Origin: Zhengitettix transpicula
Lineage: Eukaryota > Arthropoda > Insecta > Orthoptera > Tetrigidae
Assembly (NCBI GenBank): GCA_037074705.1
Contig: CM073593.1
Location: 65,141,501 to 65,205,500 of the forward strand
DNA: 64,000 nucleotides
Reading direction: 5' to 3'
Within the stretch, counting starts at the first letter, position 1, and every line of letters begins with the position of its first letter. Of the stretch, positions 13,481 to 25,270 are shown one piece after another. Made by a program: the position numbers and the translations under genes. Under the pieces are notes generated by a model. That model saw nothing but the letters and a program-made list of their open reading frames with translations, ran no database searches and was not told where the DNA came from.

Positions 13481-13880
13481 TTTTAATTCATGAGACATTC
13501 TTGGCGCTTGAGAATTAGGTCAATCGTGGAAGTTGTCCGATTAGGTCTATCGGGCGGGATAAGAGGCGAGTTTTGTAAGTCGCCGGTCGCTTACAGCTGT
13601 AGCCGGCTCGGCGCGGCGATTACGGTGTGCTCTATCCCGAGGGGGAGAAAGAGCGCTGTAACTTGGCAGCTTGCGGCGCAACGGACCGGCAAATTGACGG
13701 TCGTTATGACGCTCGTTACGACGCTAAACTACTATGCGAGTAGGGCCGTGCTTTATGGGGGCCGTGCACGTGCATCCGCCGGCTAGAGACGCGGAGTTTG
13801 ACCCCCGAGCGAACTATGCGCGATGAGTCACAAAGATTCCGCTCACAGCGGTTATACGGGACCTGGAGAAGCTACGAAGA
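13481..13880. promoter_or_regulatory. CpG-rich island, candidate regulatory element
   Basis: The most CpG-dense 400 bp in the window, with many CG dinucleotides in GGCGCGGCG-like contexts, a CACGTG-type E-box (CCGTGCACGTGC) near 13763 and an AP-1-like ATGAGTCAC near 13823. There is no TATA box at a sensible distance and no recognisable protein. The 98-codon plus frame at 13490-13786 is probably a consequence of composition. It may be a CpG-type promoter or enhancer, or a first exon of an unseen transcript. Confidence 0.35.
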
Positions 13881-14080
13881 GAGGCGGTTCTGGGTATTTT
13901 GTATTATAGCCCATGTTCTTAGTTAAACCAAGCAAAATGTGAAATACTGCTCCATGTGAACACATAAATAATCCGATGACAGATTTATAAATCTAAAAGA
14001 CGCCACTGTAGTACGTAAACAAGTCTGTTTCAGAGAAGTACCATATGCTCTCATATCTCATTACATATTGTTAAAATTTG

Positions 14081-14520
14081 TCATGAAAAATTGTTACTCA
14101 CAAAGTATCTGCAGATTGGGTGCCGCGTTAGTTCAAATGGAGAAGAAACGTAATCGCGTGTTCGATAAGTCACTGTTCGGCCGCTGTTTCGTCCTGGCGA
14201 GCTTCCGTTGATGAACACGAATCCAGCCCTACACTCCAGATCCAGAAAAAACAGTCGGTACAGTGAGGACTCTGCTGGCTCCAAACAAGACGAAGTCGAT
14301 GAAATGAAAGGGTTAAGGCCACAGATTTTTGGGAGGCACACTGAATGATTCACATGGACTACCAAAAAATGAACCAACGATAAATGGAGACTTTGAGTCA
14401 CTAACAGACAACTTCAGCAAAGAAAAGTCGATAAACGTCCACATTTGGACAAAAATAAAGTCCTCTTCCACCAAGACAGTTCACAGATGTTCAGTTTCGA
14501 AAGGTAAAATTATCCTTTTC
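14081..14520 (+). pseudogene. mariner-like transposase remnant (middle/C-terminal part)
   Basis: Mariner transposases cut and paste their own element through a DDE/DDD catalytic triad. Three plus frames together follow the family order: a KVSADWVPR block at about 14103-14128; the region after the first catalytic Asp with TPDPEK near 14232-14250; VKATDFWEAH and IHMDY at 14312-14360; TINGDF just after; and KVLFHQDSS at about 14456-14483, which covers the second catalytic Asp. Stops (TGA, TAA) and frame changes interrupt it repeatedly, so it is dead. The N-terminal DNA-binding part and the end of the catalytic domain were not found, and no terminal repeats are visible. A separate N-terminal fragment of the same superfamily lies at 31610-31860. 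Confidence 0.75.
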
Positions 14521-14647
14521 CTGTCCAGAAAAAAAAAATCCAGAGAAACAATTATTTTTAGATGACATGAGAAAGTCAAACGTTGGGCCATGCGCATCAC
14601 GGGAAAAATAAATGCTGAAAGTATAAAAATATTTGTATTACACGAAG

Positions 14648-14849
14648 AAGAGGCCAAATACCAGATAAAATCAAGTGATAAAATAAATACTACTCAATGT
14701 TTCTGCAGTCCTTGTTGCTTTCGTTAGGTGATTCAAAATCTTAGAGATATTATTATGACTTTCAATCACCTAAATAATGCAGCAAGAATTGCAGAAACGA
14801 TGTGTAGTATTTATTTTATCATTTAATTTTGTCTAGAGTTTGGCCTCTT
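14648..14849. mobile_element. palindromic MITE, copy 3
   Basis: Near-complete palindrome. The left arm begins AAGAGGCCAAA and the right arm ends TTTGGCCTCTT. Inside, AGTGATAAAATAAATACTAC is mirrored by a reverse complement, followed by a mirrored TTTCTGCA and TTAGGTGATT. The arms are about 95 bp with a short centre. The arm layout matches copies 1, 2 and 4 but is more diverged (TTTCTGCAGTCCTTG in place of TTTCTGGGATCCTTG), so it may be a subfamily. Confidence 0.75.
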
Positions 14850-15504
14850 ATATATATGTAATTAAAAACCCGGAAGATTTTTAATCGTTTTGTTAAGTTA
14901 TCATTGAATTAGTCCAGTATCAAGCTTTTTGCTACCCTGAATTACAAAAGTCTCCTAGAAAAATAATACAAGGAAGCTACTGCTGTTGACATGTAAATAA
15001 ATATGCTTAAAAAAGAATAATGAACTGCCCGGGATATGTCCAGTTGTACTTACTTTAAAAAATACTTCATTCACAAATTAAAAACATGCAGTAAATTGTA
15101 TGTAAAAATTGAGAAAACTATATCTATTATATTTCTTATTTAATGCTATATTTGTGTCAGGACTACTCAGGAGTTAATTATTTTCCATGCTGGATTACAA
15201 TATATGTAATTCTATGACAGTTGGGAAAACAGACCATGGAAAATAAATTTTCAGCGTAAAGCTGTTCGGAGAAAAATTATTTTAGAGCAATGTATGCTAC
15301 CGTGTTAAAAACTGGGTAACTATCAAACTAGAAAATTAATTACACCTGCACACACTAATTCTGTCACATAATAGGAAGTAAAATATTTGTATGCAGCCGT
15401 ACAATTTTGCTTTCGCACACACGACAGAGTTTTACTAATTTATATCCACTAAAGCTAGACAGGTTTAGCAAGGAAGCTCTAAAAGTATTAATCGATTGAA
15501 TGGT
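14850..15504. other. A+T-rich non-coding stretch
   Basis: No gene or repeat recognised between the MITE and the SINE. Confidence 0.55.
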
Positions 15505-15660
15505 AATGGATCGTGTATAGCCCATAGGCAAATAGTTCATACGGGGAAATGATCCCGACACAGGGTCACGAGTTTAATCCCGGCATCGCTAATCATGAAA
15601 AGTGCCGTAGGGGTGTTCTAGTCGACATGGGGCTGGACTGCTAATTAAAACTGTTATAAT
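15505..15660 (+). mobile_element. tRNA-derived SINE-like repeat
   Basis: A-box-like TATAGCCCATAGGC near 15515 and B-box-like CACGAGTTTAATCCCGGCAT near 15567-15586 lie in tRNA-like order, followed by a non-tRNA tail. The B box has GTTTAATCC in place of GTTCGANTCC, as expected of CpG decay. The sequence differs from the 245-475 SINE, so two tRNA-SINE families may be present. Not a working tRNA gene. Confidence 0.5.
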
Positions 15661-15925
15661 TATACTTTATTTAAAAACGAAACTTTTAGTTACATGTTCC
15701 CGATACATGCTCGCCAATTAACCAACTATATAGATACTTTGTAATTAATCCAGATTTCTTGTAACCTTATCGCACGTATTTGACAACATGTGCGCGTAGG
15801 TTGATCCGAAAATATGAAAAAGCTTTGAAACGAGTCAATTAAGAAAACTGCTTCACGACAAAATTAGATGCACATCAAATCCAATTTGAACTGAGCTACA
15901 CAATGCACGCCTCTCCCAGGCTAAA
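15661..15925. other. non-coding stretch
   Basis: A+T-rich; nothing recognised. Confidence 0.5.
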
Positions 15926-16310
15926 ATGAAGAAATTGCTGCAGCATCATAAAGTGTCGCTTGTGACTTGCATCTCGCGCTCGATATTTTATTTCCCTACT
16001 TCCTGCCATTCCTTTTTTTCCCTTGCTTCTTCTTGTGGTGGGATTGGATTTAGTATTGGTGGTAGTGACAGGTTATATCTGGAGCAAAACGTTTTCTTAG
16101 CACGGCGCGGCGCCTGTAGACGGCGAGGCGCCAATGCGGATATTGAGGACTTTGGGCCCCTCCGAAACTGGAAAGATTGGATATTCCGCTCCCCGGAACT
16201 CCGGGGCAACAAAGACCTCGGAAATGTGGGCGCTGGTGTTCCTACCACGGGAAATTTTGCTATAGCGAACGCTGTCACACCTTGTATCTCACACATTTAT
16301 CGATGATTGC
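15926..16310. other. G+C-rich island with long overlapping frames
   Basis: Peak G+C at 16090-16260. Two plus frames (127 codons each, overlapping in different phases from 15926 to 16560) and a minus frame are open together, which is typical of stop-poor G+C-rich DNA and not of a gene. No domain recognised. Candidate regulatory block. Confidence 0.3.
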
Positions 16311-19129
16311 CGACATTCCCTACATCTTAAAGTGCGGTAAATATGATTCAATTTCCAGATTCTCTTGTTTCGACAAATACGATCAGACGAGCCAGAATAG
16401 ATTTCCTATTTTTGTGAGTTTTATATTTCCACCCAGAGATAAAATAGTTGAAAGGCTTATTTCCACCTATCTGCGTGCCCAGCGTTTCCCGTGTACTCAT
16501 TTATATAAACCCGAAAAAGTATTTAATTCTATATTAATCGTAAGTCAAGAAATTATTTAACCTAAATGCAAATATTCCTAGCTCCGTAAATACTTTCGAC
16601 TGATAGTGCATTAACTGATCATTGAATTTTCAATCCCAATAAACATACTTCCGAATTTCTTTACTTAAATATACTCCTTGAGTATTGCAGGATATAATTC
16701 ACCCTCAGTCTTCAGATTTTACGAAAGATTAAATTGATAAAATTGTTAGATATATTCACACTTTAAACAAATGGTCGCCATATTGAAGTCACTAATATGG
16801 CACGAAAATTAACTTACATTTTCCGCAAGGATCGTAAAGTATTTCGTATTGCTTTTTATTATCATTCAATGTAGTATTAATGGATAAAATTATACGTTTC
16901 ACTCAATGAAAATGTTTCTGCTTTATTTCATTACGAAAAAAGGACCTGTTTCCTTTGTTCGTCGCGTAGTAACGTCTCTTACTCGCGTGGCCTCATGGTC
17001 TTTTGGTGAGCAGTAATTTAACACAAAAATTATAACGTTTTTCAATTATAATTTTTCCACATTTGTGCTAGGGGTTTGTACCGTTTCTCTTGTTTTGAAG
17101 AATATGTTAACCAATATTTGTTGCAATCTGTCCACGCGTTCAAATAAAATCAAGGGTTTAAAATCCTACGCACATACGTTGCTGTCTCTAAAAACTGCGC
17201 GATCGACAAATTCAAAACTCACGCAGTACATAAAAATTGAAAGGAATTTTTTTAAAAAATAGAATTGAAAATTCCCTTGACACGCTGATTTGCGAAGAAT
17301 TAATGCAGTTGCATCTGTTCAGCCTTCATGAGTTTTACTTTATAGTATTACTTCGTAAATAAATACCATTTTTGGTGTCATATGATATTGGGGAGGTGTT
17401 AGGATAGGCACAAAATTGTATGGGTCATCGATGATATATACTTATGATACGATTTCCACTCAATCAGTATGTGACAGAACATTGCCATCCTCTACGGAAA
17501 TGTGACAAAATTTAATTCTACCCTCCGTCGACACCCTCTGCGAGGGAATCTCACATCATCCCCAAGACGCAAGAAAAATGGTCAGTTCAACTACATTTAA
17601 ACTATAAACTTATTATTTCTGTATTGTTTCCACTTTAAGCTGAAAGTCAACATGGATGGACGCTGCATTCCTTCCACCCAGTTATGTTTCTTCTCAAATT
17701 ATTTTAACTAAGTATTGAAGCATAAAGACGAGCAATACATTTTCGATCGTTGACAAATTATCTTAAAACATTTTAATAAATCATTTACAAACTGTTAGAA
17801 ATTGGTAATTCTGTTCATCGCTGTGACGCAGCACGCTTAACACATAATACGTCTGTTATAGACAGTAAAGATAAATTACGTCAATTCAAGAAGCTGTTCT
17901 GTTGAACGAGGATTACCTGATATACGTGTGATTAATAGAAAGTCATTATCTTATACTGATCGGAACCGGTTGGTCCAAATGTCAAGCTGGCCTTGAGGGA
18001 AAAAACAGCCACGATTAGTGGTCATACGTGAAATGAGGTACGCTGTTTCTACGGTGTTGGCATTTTGGAAACCACAACACTCGAGACGAAAGGTGTATTT
18101 CTTTAATACTATGCTTCACAGTCAGTAAATGCGTAAGTGATATGGGATAAAGCTGAAGTGAAATGAGCTGAATACGTCAATTATACGCAATTAATCTGTA
18201 CAACCTTTCCTTATACGGCGAAATAATATTTGCTATTTTTTTATTTAATAAATCGTTTTTATATTAATTATAATCACTACAGAACGCAGGCGACTCGCGT
18301 AAGTAATATATACTGATAAGTAACGCATGTTTATTGTATGTATATTCGTTTCAAATTTATATACACCTCTTTTCCCGTCGAAAATTCGTAACCTTATTCG
18401 TTGTAAAATTATAAATTGTTTTTCATTACAGTCGAATAAAAAGTAAAAGAATTTTTAAAAATAAAAGACGAAGCAAACAAAACACAAAAGAATATTTTTA
18501 AAAAATTATGGAAATTATGTAGTCAAAAATAAATAGTTGACAATATGAAAATGAAGAAGAAAATAGAATATACATATATAACTAGTATTTATTTTAATTA
18601 CGGTTAAAATAAAATAAAAGGGACTTATTTGCGTTAAAATATTCATATAATTTATTTACAAAATAATATAGTACCAATATTAGAAATATTTGGTACAGAA
18701 ATTCAATACGGCAAAATTTAAAGATCCGTGAATATTTTCGTTATAAATTTCTAGTGTTCCTCAAATTTTTTAACTGAGCAACGGTTGGAAATGATATTCT
18801 AACTATTATAGCACAAATTGAGTTGAAATAATATTTTAAAGACGAAATAAATGCTTTAAAATGACAATCATAGCCATATTAATTAAAAAATATCTAATTT
18901 TATGTGCATTTTGTATGGCGTGATAAACGGAGAAAAGTATAAATTTATATGGATGATTACAATCGCAGAAATTATGTTAACTAAGAGATATTAAAATGTC
19001 TCTTATTTTAAAAGTATCATACATTTACGTATTTTAAACGCGTACGGTACAGCGTTGTAAACTAAAACTGAAACACTGTGACAGCAATTGAAAGTACAAT
19101 GCTATAATGCAGTAAAGATGTATAAATGT
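16311..19129. other. A+T-rich non-coding stretch
   Basis: No supported gene. G+C-richer patches at 16950-17000, 17515-17580 and 17930-18110 are short and unassigned. Confidence 0.5.
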
Positions 19130-19400
19130 GATTTATTAACCCAGAACTAAAGCACAGGCGCGATCGTGTGGGCAATTTTCTGTCAGCCGCAGTCATTAAA
19201 CCAATAGCGACGAGACATTAGCATAGCGCGTAACAAAGTTATGCGGTCATTGGAGAGAAGCATTCTAATCGATTTCAATAGAATGTATCAATTGCTTCCA
19301 CGGGTGAGTACTATACGAGCGCAAAGTGCAGCAGCTCTAGCAAAGCGAACAGTAATTTCAATTTCTCATTCGCGACAACGTTCGTTAAATTAGCAAAGTA
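19130..19400. other. candidate conserved non-coding element
   Basis: About 270 bp of balanced composition inside very A+T-rich DNA, with no open frame and no repeat partner in the window. Contains TTTATTA (posterior-Hox-like) and ATCGATTTCAATAGAA / TATCAATTG motifs that look like transcription-factor sites. The assignment rests on composition only. Confidence 0.3.
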
Positions 19401-21589
19401 AACGCATTACACTAATTAGAAAAAATATGTGATGAAATAATTGCTGCGAATTACCTTCAAATGTGGACAAACGTGTAATTAAATTGCCGTGGGAATTTAA
19501 TGGTGTGATGCATTACGGAATCACAGGTAATTTATAATTTAACGTATTGCAATCGTCTGCGCGTCTTTTCAAATTCTATTATATTTATACAATACTGATT
19601 CTTTGTTTGAGATTCACCGCAAAATTTAGTATTCTGTCCTCACCTTTACAATAAGTAAGTCTATATTTTCTTACTTTAAACTGCGTTTTACAAAGTTCCA
19701 GCCAGAGAAAGTCTCGTGAAAAGAAATTTTCTTTGGATTCAGCTGCACCTGACTTCACTCCGGAATGTGTAATTTGCAAATCAATGCGATCTTATTGTGT
19801 TAGACTCCTCGTCGCCCCCTCTTCCCCCCCCCCCATATATTTTCTTTGCGAGGCTACCATTTTAAGGGATAAATTCACGCTTTCAGAATACGGTTATCAA
19901 TAAACAATCTAATCTGGATTGATGTTTTGAATTTTACTATTGTTTACTAATTTTGGAAGTCAATTTCAAATATCACTACTAGTTTATCCAATGAACACTT
20001 CTATCAATTGTGAAAATCCCCCATACAAAATTCGTTATGGGAAATACGTCGTCGTTACAAGGTCATGAACATTCGCAATTTTTCATCATTTTATTTACTT
20101 TTATTTTCCCATATCATTAGAAAATCTGAAGCGGAAAAGGCTCATCAAGATCTTAAAATGATTAGTTTGGCTTATATCAATGCCTTTTGTTAACAGATAA
20201 TTACGGTATCAATAATTTTAACGTGAATCATAAAACTGTATTATCAGAAATTTTGTGTACTCGTATGTTAATCCGTGTACCTTTTCCATTGTCCGTAAAA
20301 TAAACTTTTTTTATTTCATATTACTATTAACGTGGCGCTGAATACATTTTTATTATTCATTAAGTGATTAAGACATCTGAGAGAATCTCAATTTACGTGA
20401 AACATTCTGAAATACTTCCCCTCTGCTTTCACGAAAATTTGTAAATAAACTGGTCCTGTTTTTGGACTTCGTCACATCTTTATCGTCAATGTTTTTTTTG
20501 GAACAGAGAAAACCCTCATGTTGAGTTCCACGACTTGAAGTACTAAAACTCTATATGAACAAGAACAAATGTAAAGCGATACGTACTCATTATAAATGGT
20601 TTCGAAAGTAGCCAAAAATTATATTTAGTTTAAACGTAACTCCAGTGACTAAATTAATTCCACTTAATTTATTTCTATAATTTATTTAACTATTTAATAA
20701 CAATAGTAGATCACCTGTTTACCAACTTGTAAGTGTAAAGGGTAACTTTAATATTATGGTTAGTTTGAACGTCTTTCTGTGTGTTGTAGATTGTTATTGT
20801 AGTTGAATGTTCCACGTTGAAGTTCTCTTGATCTTATCTCCTAAGGAGCGTGAGAGAATACTTTACCCTTTAACGTCAGATTCGTGTAGTTAAGTTTCAG
20901 TGGAACAACAACAAAAGACTTACAACATTAATCCACAGTCACCTTGTCTCACAAACTTCTGAGTCACCTTAAAATTCAAATTATTTTATGTAAGCTTCTT
21001 GACCTATAGAAAGTTTTTCAGTTATAAAAAGTTTTTCTATTCTCCTCCCGTTTTTCTTTTCGTTAAGAAAGAAATAATTCGTACCACTCAGTTTAACATA
21101 ATGAAATTCAGTTATTAACTACAACTTCGTTCTGTTTTAATATCCATAAAATATTTGAAGTTAGTTCATTATCTGACTGTCCGATTAAATATCGTTGTTG
21201 AGAAATATTGGATTCTCAAATGAGGAAAATTTTAATATCAGTTATCAGCCCACGGTTTTAATCTTCATTTTACTTTGCATAATTGTTTATGGAAATAAAA
21301 ATAAATTAATTAAATCGTTTCTTTTCCAATTTAGCACAAACCTAACCCCTTTTTGTGAATTAAGGCGCATTAGCACTTTTTCATTTAAAATATTTCATTA
21401 AACGCTAAATAAGGTGTGCATATGGTAATAGTCTCGAAGTGAACCTTAATTGGGTTATTTACGTATAAATATTTCGAAAAATCGAAGAAATTCCGCACAG
21501 ATATTTTACCTATTTTGTACGTATTGTAATGAACATTCATGGTACTCGTGGTAAGTATCGATAAAGAATAAAATTCAAGTTTAGATCTT
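19401..21589. other. A+T-rich non-coding stretch with poly-C run
   Basis: A C run lies at about 19824-19834. No supported gene; a 64-codon minus frame at 19585-19779 is followed by a donor-like AAAG|GTGAGG but lacks a convincing acceptor. Confidence 0.5.
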
Positions 21590-21810
21590 ACGTGTTGGGC
21601 TGCGTTTATCCATTAACAGGGAGTCACTATAATTACACGAACAATGACTGCTAGACGGGTTGGTAAACTTCACCAGAGATTTAACATATTCGTGGCCCAC
21701 AAAAGTGTGCGAGTTCCACCGTCTAAAAAAATCAGCTCATTCCGGAATTAATTAAAGTCGCAGATCTCCTGGGCATGCAGCAGTCTCTGTGTGGGCGTGG
21801 TCAACCTTCG
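21590..21810. other. candidate conserved non-coding element
   Basis: Balanced composition, no open frame. Contains a homeodomain-type core TAATTA within GGAATTAATTAAAG and a GGGCGTGGTC GC-box-like site. No repeat partner seen in the window. Confidence 0.3.
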
Positions 21811-23219
21811 ATATTGTAGTGATTAGTAGAAGATCTCAAAAGTTAAGCTATTCTTTTAATTGGTCTTAGGTATCAATGAAACCAAATTATATAAACTTGA
21901 AGGTTGTGTATAATAATATAATTTTACAGCTTACCATGTGAACTTGACTTAAATTATAAATAATATAAATCAGAATAATTACTGCTCTATATGTGATGTA
22001 ATTTTAAATACATATTCAACATTTGGTTTTTCGTTTTCACCTCAAAAATTATTCTCTATCTATATGCTGATTATTGTTTTCCCTAAATAACCTTGCGTAA
22101 CTTAAATTTGAATAAATACTTGTGGAAAATTTAGGAAAAGTCTTTAATATTCGGCTGATAAACCAAAGATGAAGGAATATAGTAAATTAAATAGTTAAGC
22201 TATTCATTCGGTTTTGAAAGCAAGACAGAGGAAAATATGATAGAGTAGATTGTGTAACTGAACTATATATTAACTGATTTTCAATTGATATACTTAATTT
22301 ATAATATCCCTTTGCTAAAATTGTCAGCTTTTAATTATCACAAGTAAAGATCAGAACAGGTTATAAGCAGCTATTGTTTTTATTAACGGAATACTTTCGA
22401 CTTAATGTGGAGTTTAAATTAAATATGAATCTCATTGGATATACTTCAAAAGTTTAAAGTTCATTCAAATGTTTCATAGCTTGATTTTCTTTTTTCAAAC
22501 CCAGAGACCAACGAATAAAAAATTATATAGAGTTTTCATTTCTAAAATAATTTATAAATATAATAAATTAGTCCATATTTTCTTGCATAGACAATTTTCC
22601 AATTCAGAACTCTTAGATACCACGAAATTAATTTCTTATCAAAATATGTGTAATCACATAACAATCTAATATTTCATATTATATTTACAATATAGTATAC
22701 ACGACTGTTTTATGACATTGGAGTAATTTAGGACTTGGAGTATTAAAAATAATTTGACTGCGTTGCAAAATTCTTTCGTTGTTGCATGTCGAAATATCAA
22801 TTGCTGTAATACCAATTTTTTGGCATACGTGGCAATTTATACTACATATTATTTATAATACACTAAGTCTTAATTTTCTCCAATATACAGCTTATAAATT
22901 CGTCAACTTTTTCCGAATTATGTCCAATTTATTTATTTTTTTAAATAGAAAATAAGTAAAGTAATTACAATATTAAAAATCTAAAAATTTTGTGTTGATA
23001 GGTTACAGAAATGAATAGAGGAGTGTTAAATATAAAATAATCCATACTTTACAAAATAAATTTCCAAAAGGAAAGGAATGAATAGAGAACAAAGGTAATA
23101 AAGGGGACTTCAGGAATAGATTTTTTTGACAATGCTTGAATAGGACAATTAAATTCTCATTTCGCAAGGTTTCCAAAGTATCAAGAAGTATAACAGTACA
23201 CTTTCAGCTAATTAAGATT
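21811..23219. other. A+T-rich non-coding stretch
   Basis: Nothing recognised on either strand. Confidence 0.55.
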
Positions 23220-23560
23220 TTCAGGACCGACGAAAGTAATATCGCTGTTTGGAAAGAGCGTTGCGAGTATTGTGTGCGCGGAAGACAAGCGCCATAGCAA
23301 CACTTGCAGAAACTTTGTTGCTAACGAAGTTGAGGGTGGTTCGTCACAACTCCGCAGGCCGCAGAAAGTCAATTTACTTTCAATTTGAAAGAAAGATTTG
23401 CATAATTGTCAAAGGATCTCGCTCTCTCCTGCGAGGACGCGCTCTGAAATCGACGACAGGCGGATAGCTCCAGCTCAGCCTTCGCCATGCATACCAACGT
23501 GCCTTCAGCAGATGCTAATCTAGAGCCATTACGCCAGCAACACTTCAAAAAACACACCCT
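23220..23560. other. G+C-richer unique-looking island
   Basis: Contains several CpG clusters and two opposing 72-codon frames without domain features. Candidate regulatory DNA. Confidence 0.3.
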
Positions 23561-25014
23561 ACCGACAAAGAAAAGAATTACAATCACTAAAATATATTTA
23601 TTATATACTGCATAGAGATGGTGGACGTTGAAAGGTTTCTTGGAGAATATTTTCCATGGCCCACATCACCGCCATCTGCATCCATAAGAAAGGGCAGTCG
23701 TAATATGTTATTTAAAAACAATATATTATCAAATAAAATTAAGAGTTTCACCAACTTAAGTACATTTGAAATATTACATGAAAACAGGAAACTTTTAATC
23801 AAACGTAGATTGAATTAATTAAATATTTATATTTCATTTGTATCTACAACCTAGTTTCGAAACTTAATAATACAAAATCTAAACTTCTGCATTTATTAGA
23901 TTTTGAGATTAAGACGGCAGTGGTTAAATATTGGAAATAAAATTCACATTTTTCATCCGAACATGTGGCTACTTACAATGCATGAAATTACAGTTATTAA
24001 AGTAAATTATTTAAGAACTAGCTAAATACATCTTCTTCATTCCTGTATTTTATTTATTCTAATAGACATTTCAAGTTGAGTACTTGGATTATTTCATTAA
24101 TTTGTTCCCTGTCCATAAATACTTATTCAATATAAATATTATTTAATTCATAATAAATTTGTATACGTATGTGAGCGACAGTATTATAGTGTGAGATGAC
24201 GTCATCCGTCGTCAGTAGCAATCGCACTATTCATCATTACGTCGTCACCCCCAACTATTATATTATGTATTTAATGACACCCTCCCCTTTCATTTGCAAT
24301 ATGTGTCACATGTATTCAGTTTCTATTAATCTCAAGACAAATCTTATTCTCTAAGAAAGCGTTATTAATACAAGGATACTACAGTTTTCCGTATCCAATA
24401 ATTCACAGGTGTTTTGGGATTTCCTTGAAACCTCCCACTACAGACTTGAAATTCGGGAAACTATGTAGTCGGCCTTGAAAAATTATAAATACAAATATCA
24501 AACCAACCTGAAATCTGTTCTGTCGATTTTTGAGTTTATCTCGTTTAAACGGACCGACGAAGATACACGTTAGTGTCGTATTTGTATAGACACAGGAAAC
24601 CAAGGTAATTAAAGAGACTTATTTACGAATATTTTAGAGCAGATTCTAGTTAATTTAGATTCAAATACTTTTTAAACCATTGTGTTATGTGACTGTACTG
24701 ATTTATTTACCCCATCATCTTGTAATAGAATGCGGGTCTCTTTTGTCCTTTTTAAATTAGTCTTAAATTCAAATTCTCTTAGCTTGTCGTTTCAAAGCTA
24801 TTCTCCACCTATTACGAACTTTAATTTGGTAATTGTATATAATTTTTACGTCTTGTTCATCATAAAACCTTTTTTTAAAAAAAAGCTAGTAACATTTATC
24901 GAGAAGGACGAACTAGGCGTGGGCTAGAGACGTATTGCTAATGACTTCATTCTGCTTTACGGTTGATACCACTTAATAATTACTGCTTTAAAAAGTAGCT
25001 TAACAGAAACTATA
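23561..25014. other. A+T-rich non-coding stretch
   Basis: Apart from the CRE-like site listed separately, nothing recognised. Confidence 0.5.
24193..24204. promoter_or_regulatory. CRE/ATF-type site
   Basis: A perfect palindrome GATGACGTCATC contains the cAMP-response element TGACGTCA. Further ACGTC-bearing words (GTCGTCAG, ATTACGTCGTCA) follow within 50 bp. Function is inferred from the motif alone. Confidence 0.35.
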
Positions 25015-25270
25015 TCACAGGGGCGCGCTAATAAATGAGCTACGGCAGAAAAATTGGTGTTAATTGTGCGGTAGACGTTTCACTGTTTTTCATCTTGCCG
25101 GCGGCGTTGTACGTATAATTACCTAGGAACGCAGTGTTGTCAAGAACTTGCTGGCCGTTATTGCGTTAACTTTGTAATAATAACTTCGAATGTCCTGCCT
25201 CGACAATTACAGCTTAATTTCTCTTCACACTTATTCGTTATTCTCTGCAGGACATGATACCGTGACATTT
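25015..25270. other. candidate conserved non-coding element
   Basis: Balanced-composition block with AATAAATGA, TAATTGTGCGG, GTATAATTACC and TTTGTAATAATAAC, which resemble homeodomain/Hox-type sites. No open frame. Confidence 0.3.

Noticed and set aside
15505..15600. Functional tRNA gene
   Set aside because: A- and B-box-like words are present, but acceptor and T stems do not pair and the B box is decayed; a SINE head fits better.
15926..16560. Two overlapping 127-codon plus frames
   Set aside because: Different phases over the same DNA plus an opposing minus frame; no domains, and composition explains the lack of stops.
19585..19779. Minus-strand 64-codon frame with an AAAG|GTGAGG donor
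   Set aside because: No adequate acceptor, and an internal GTAAGA would split it. Residues show no family.
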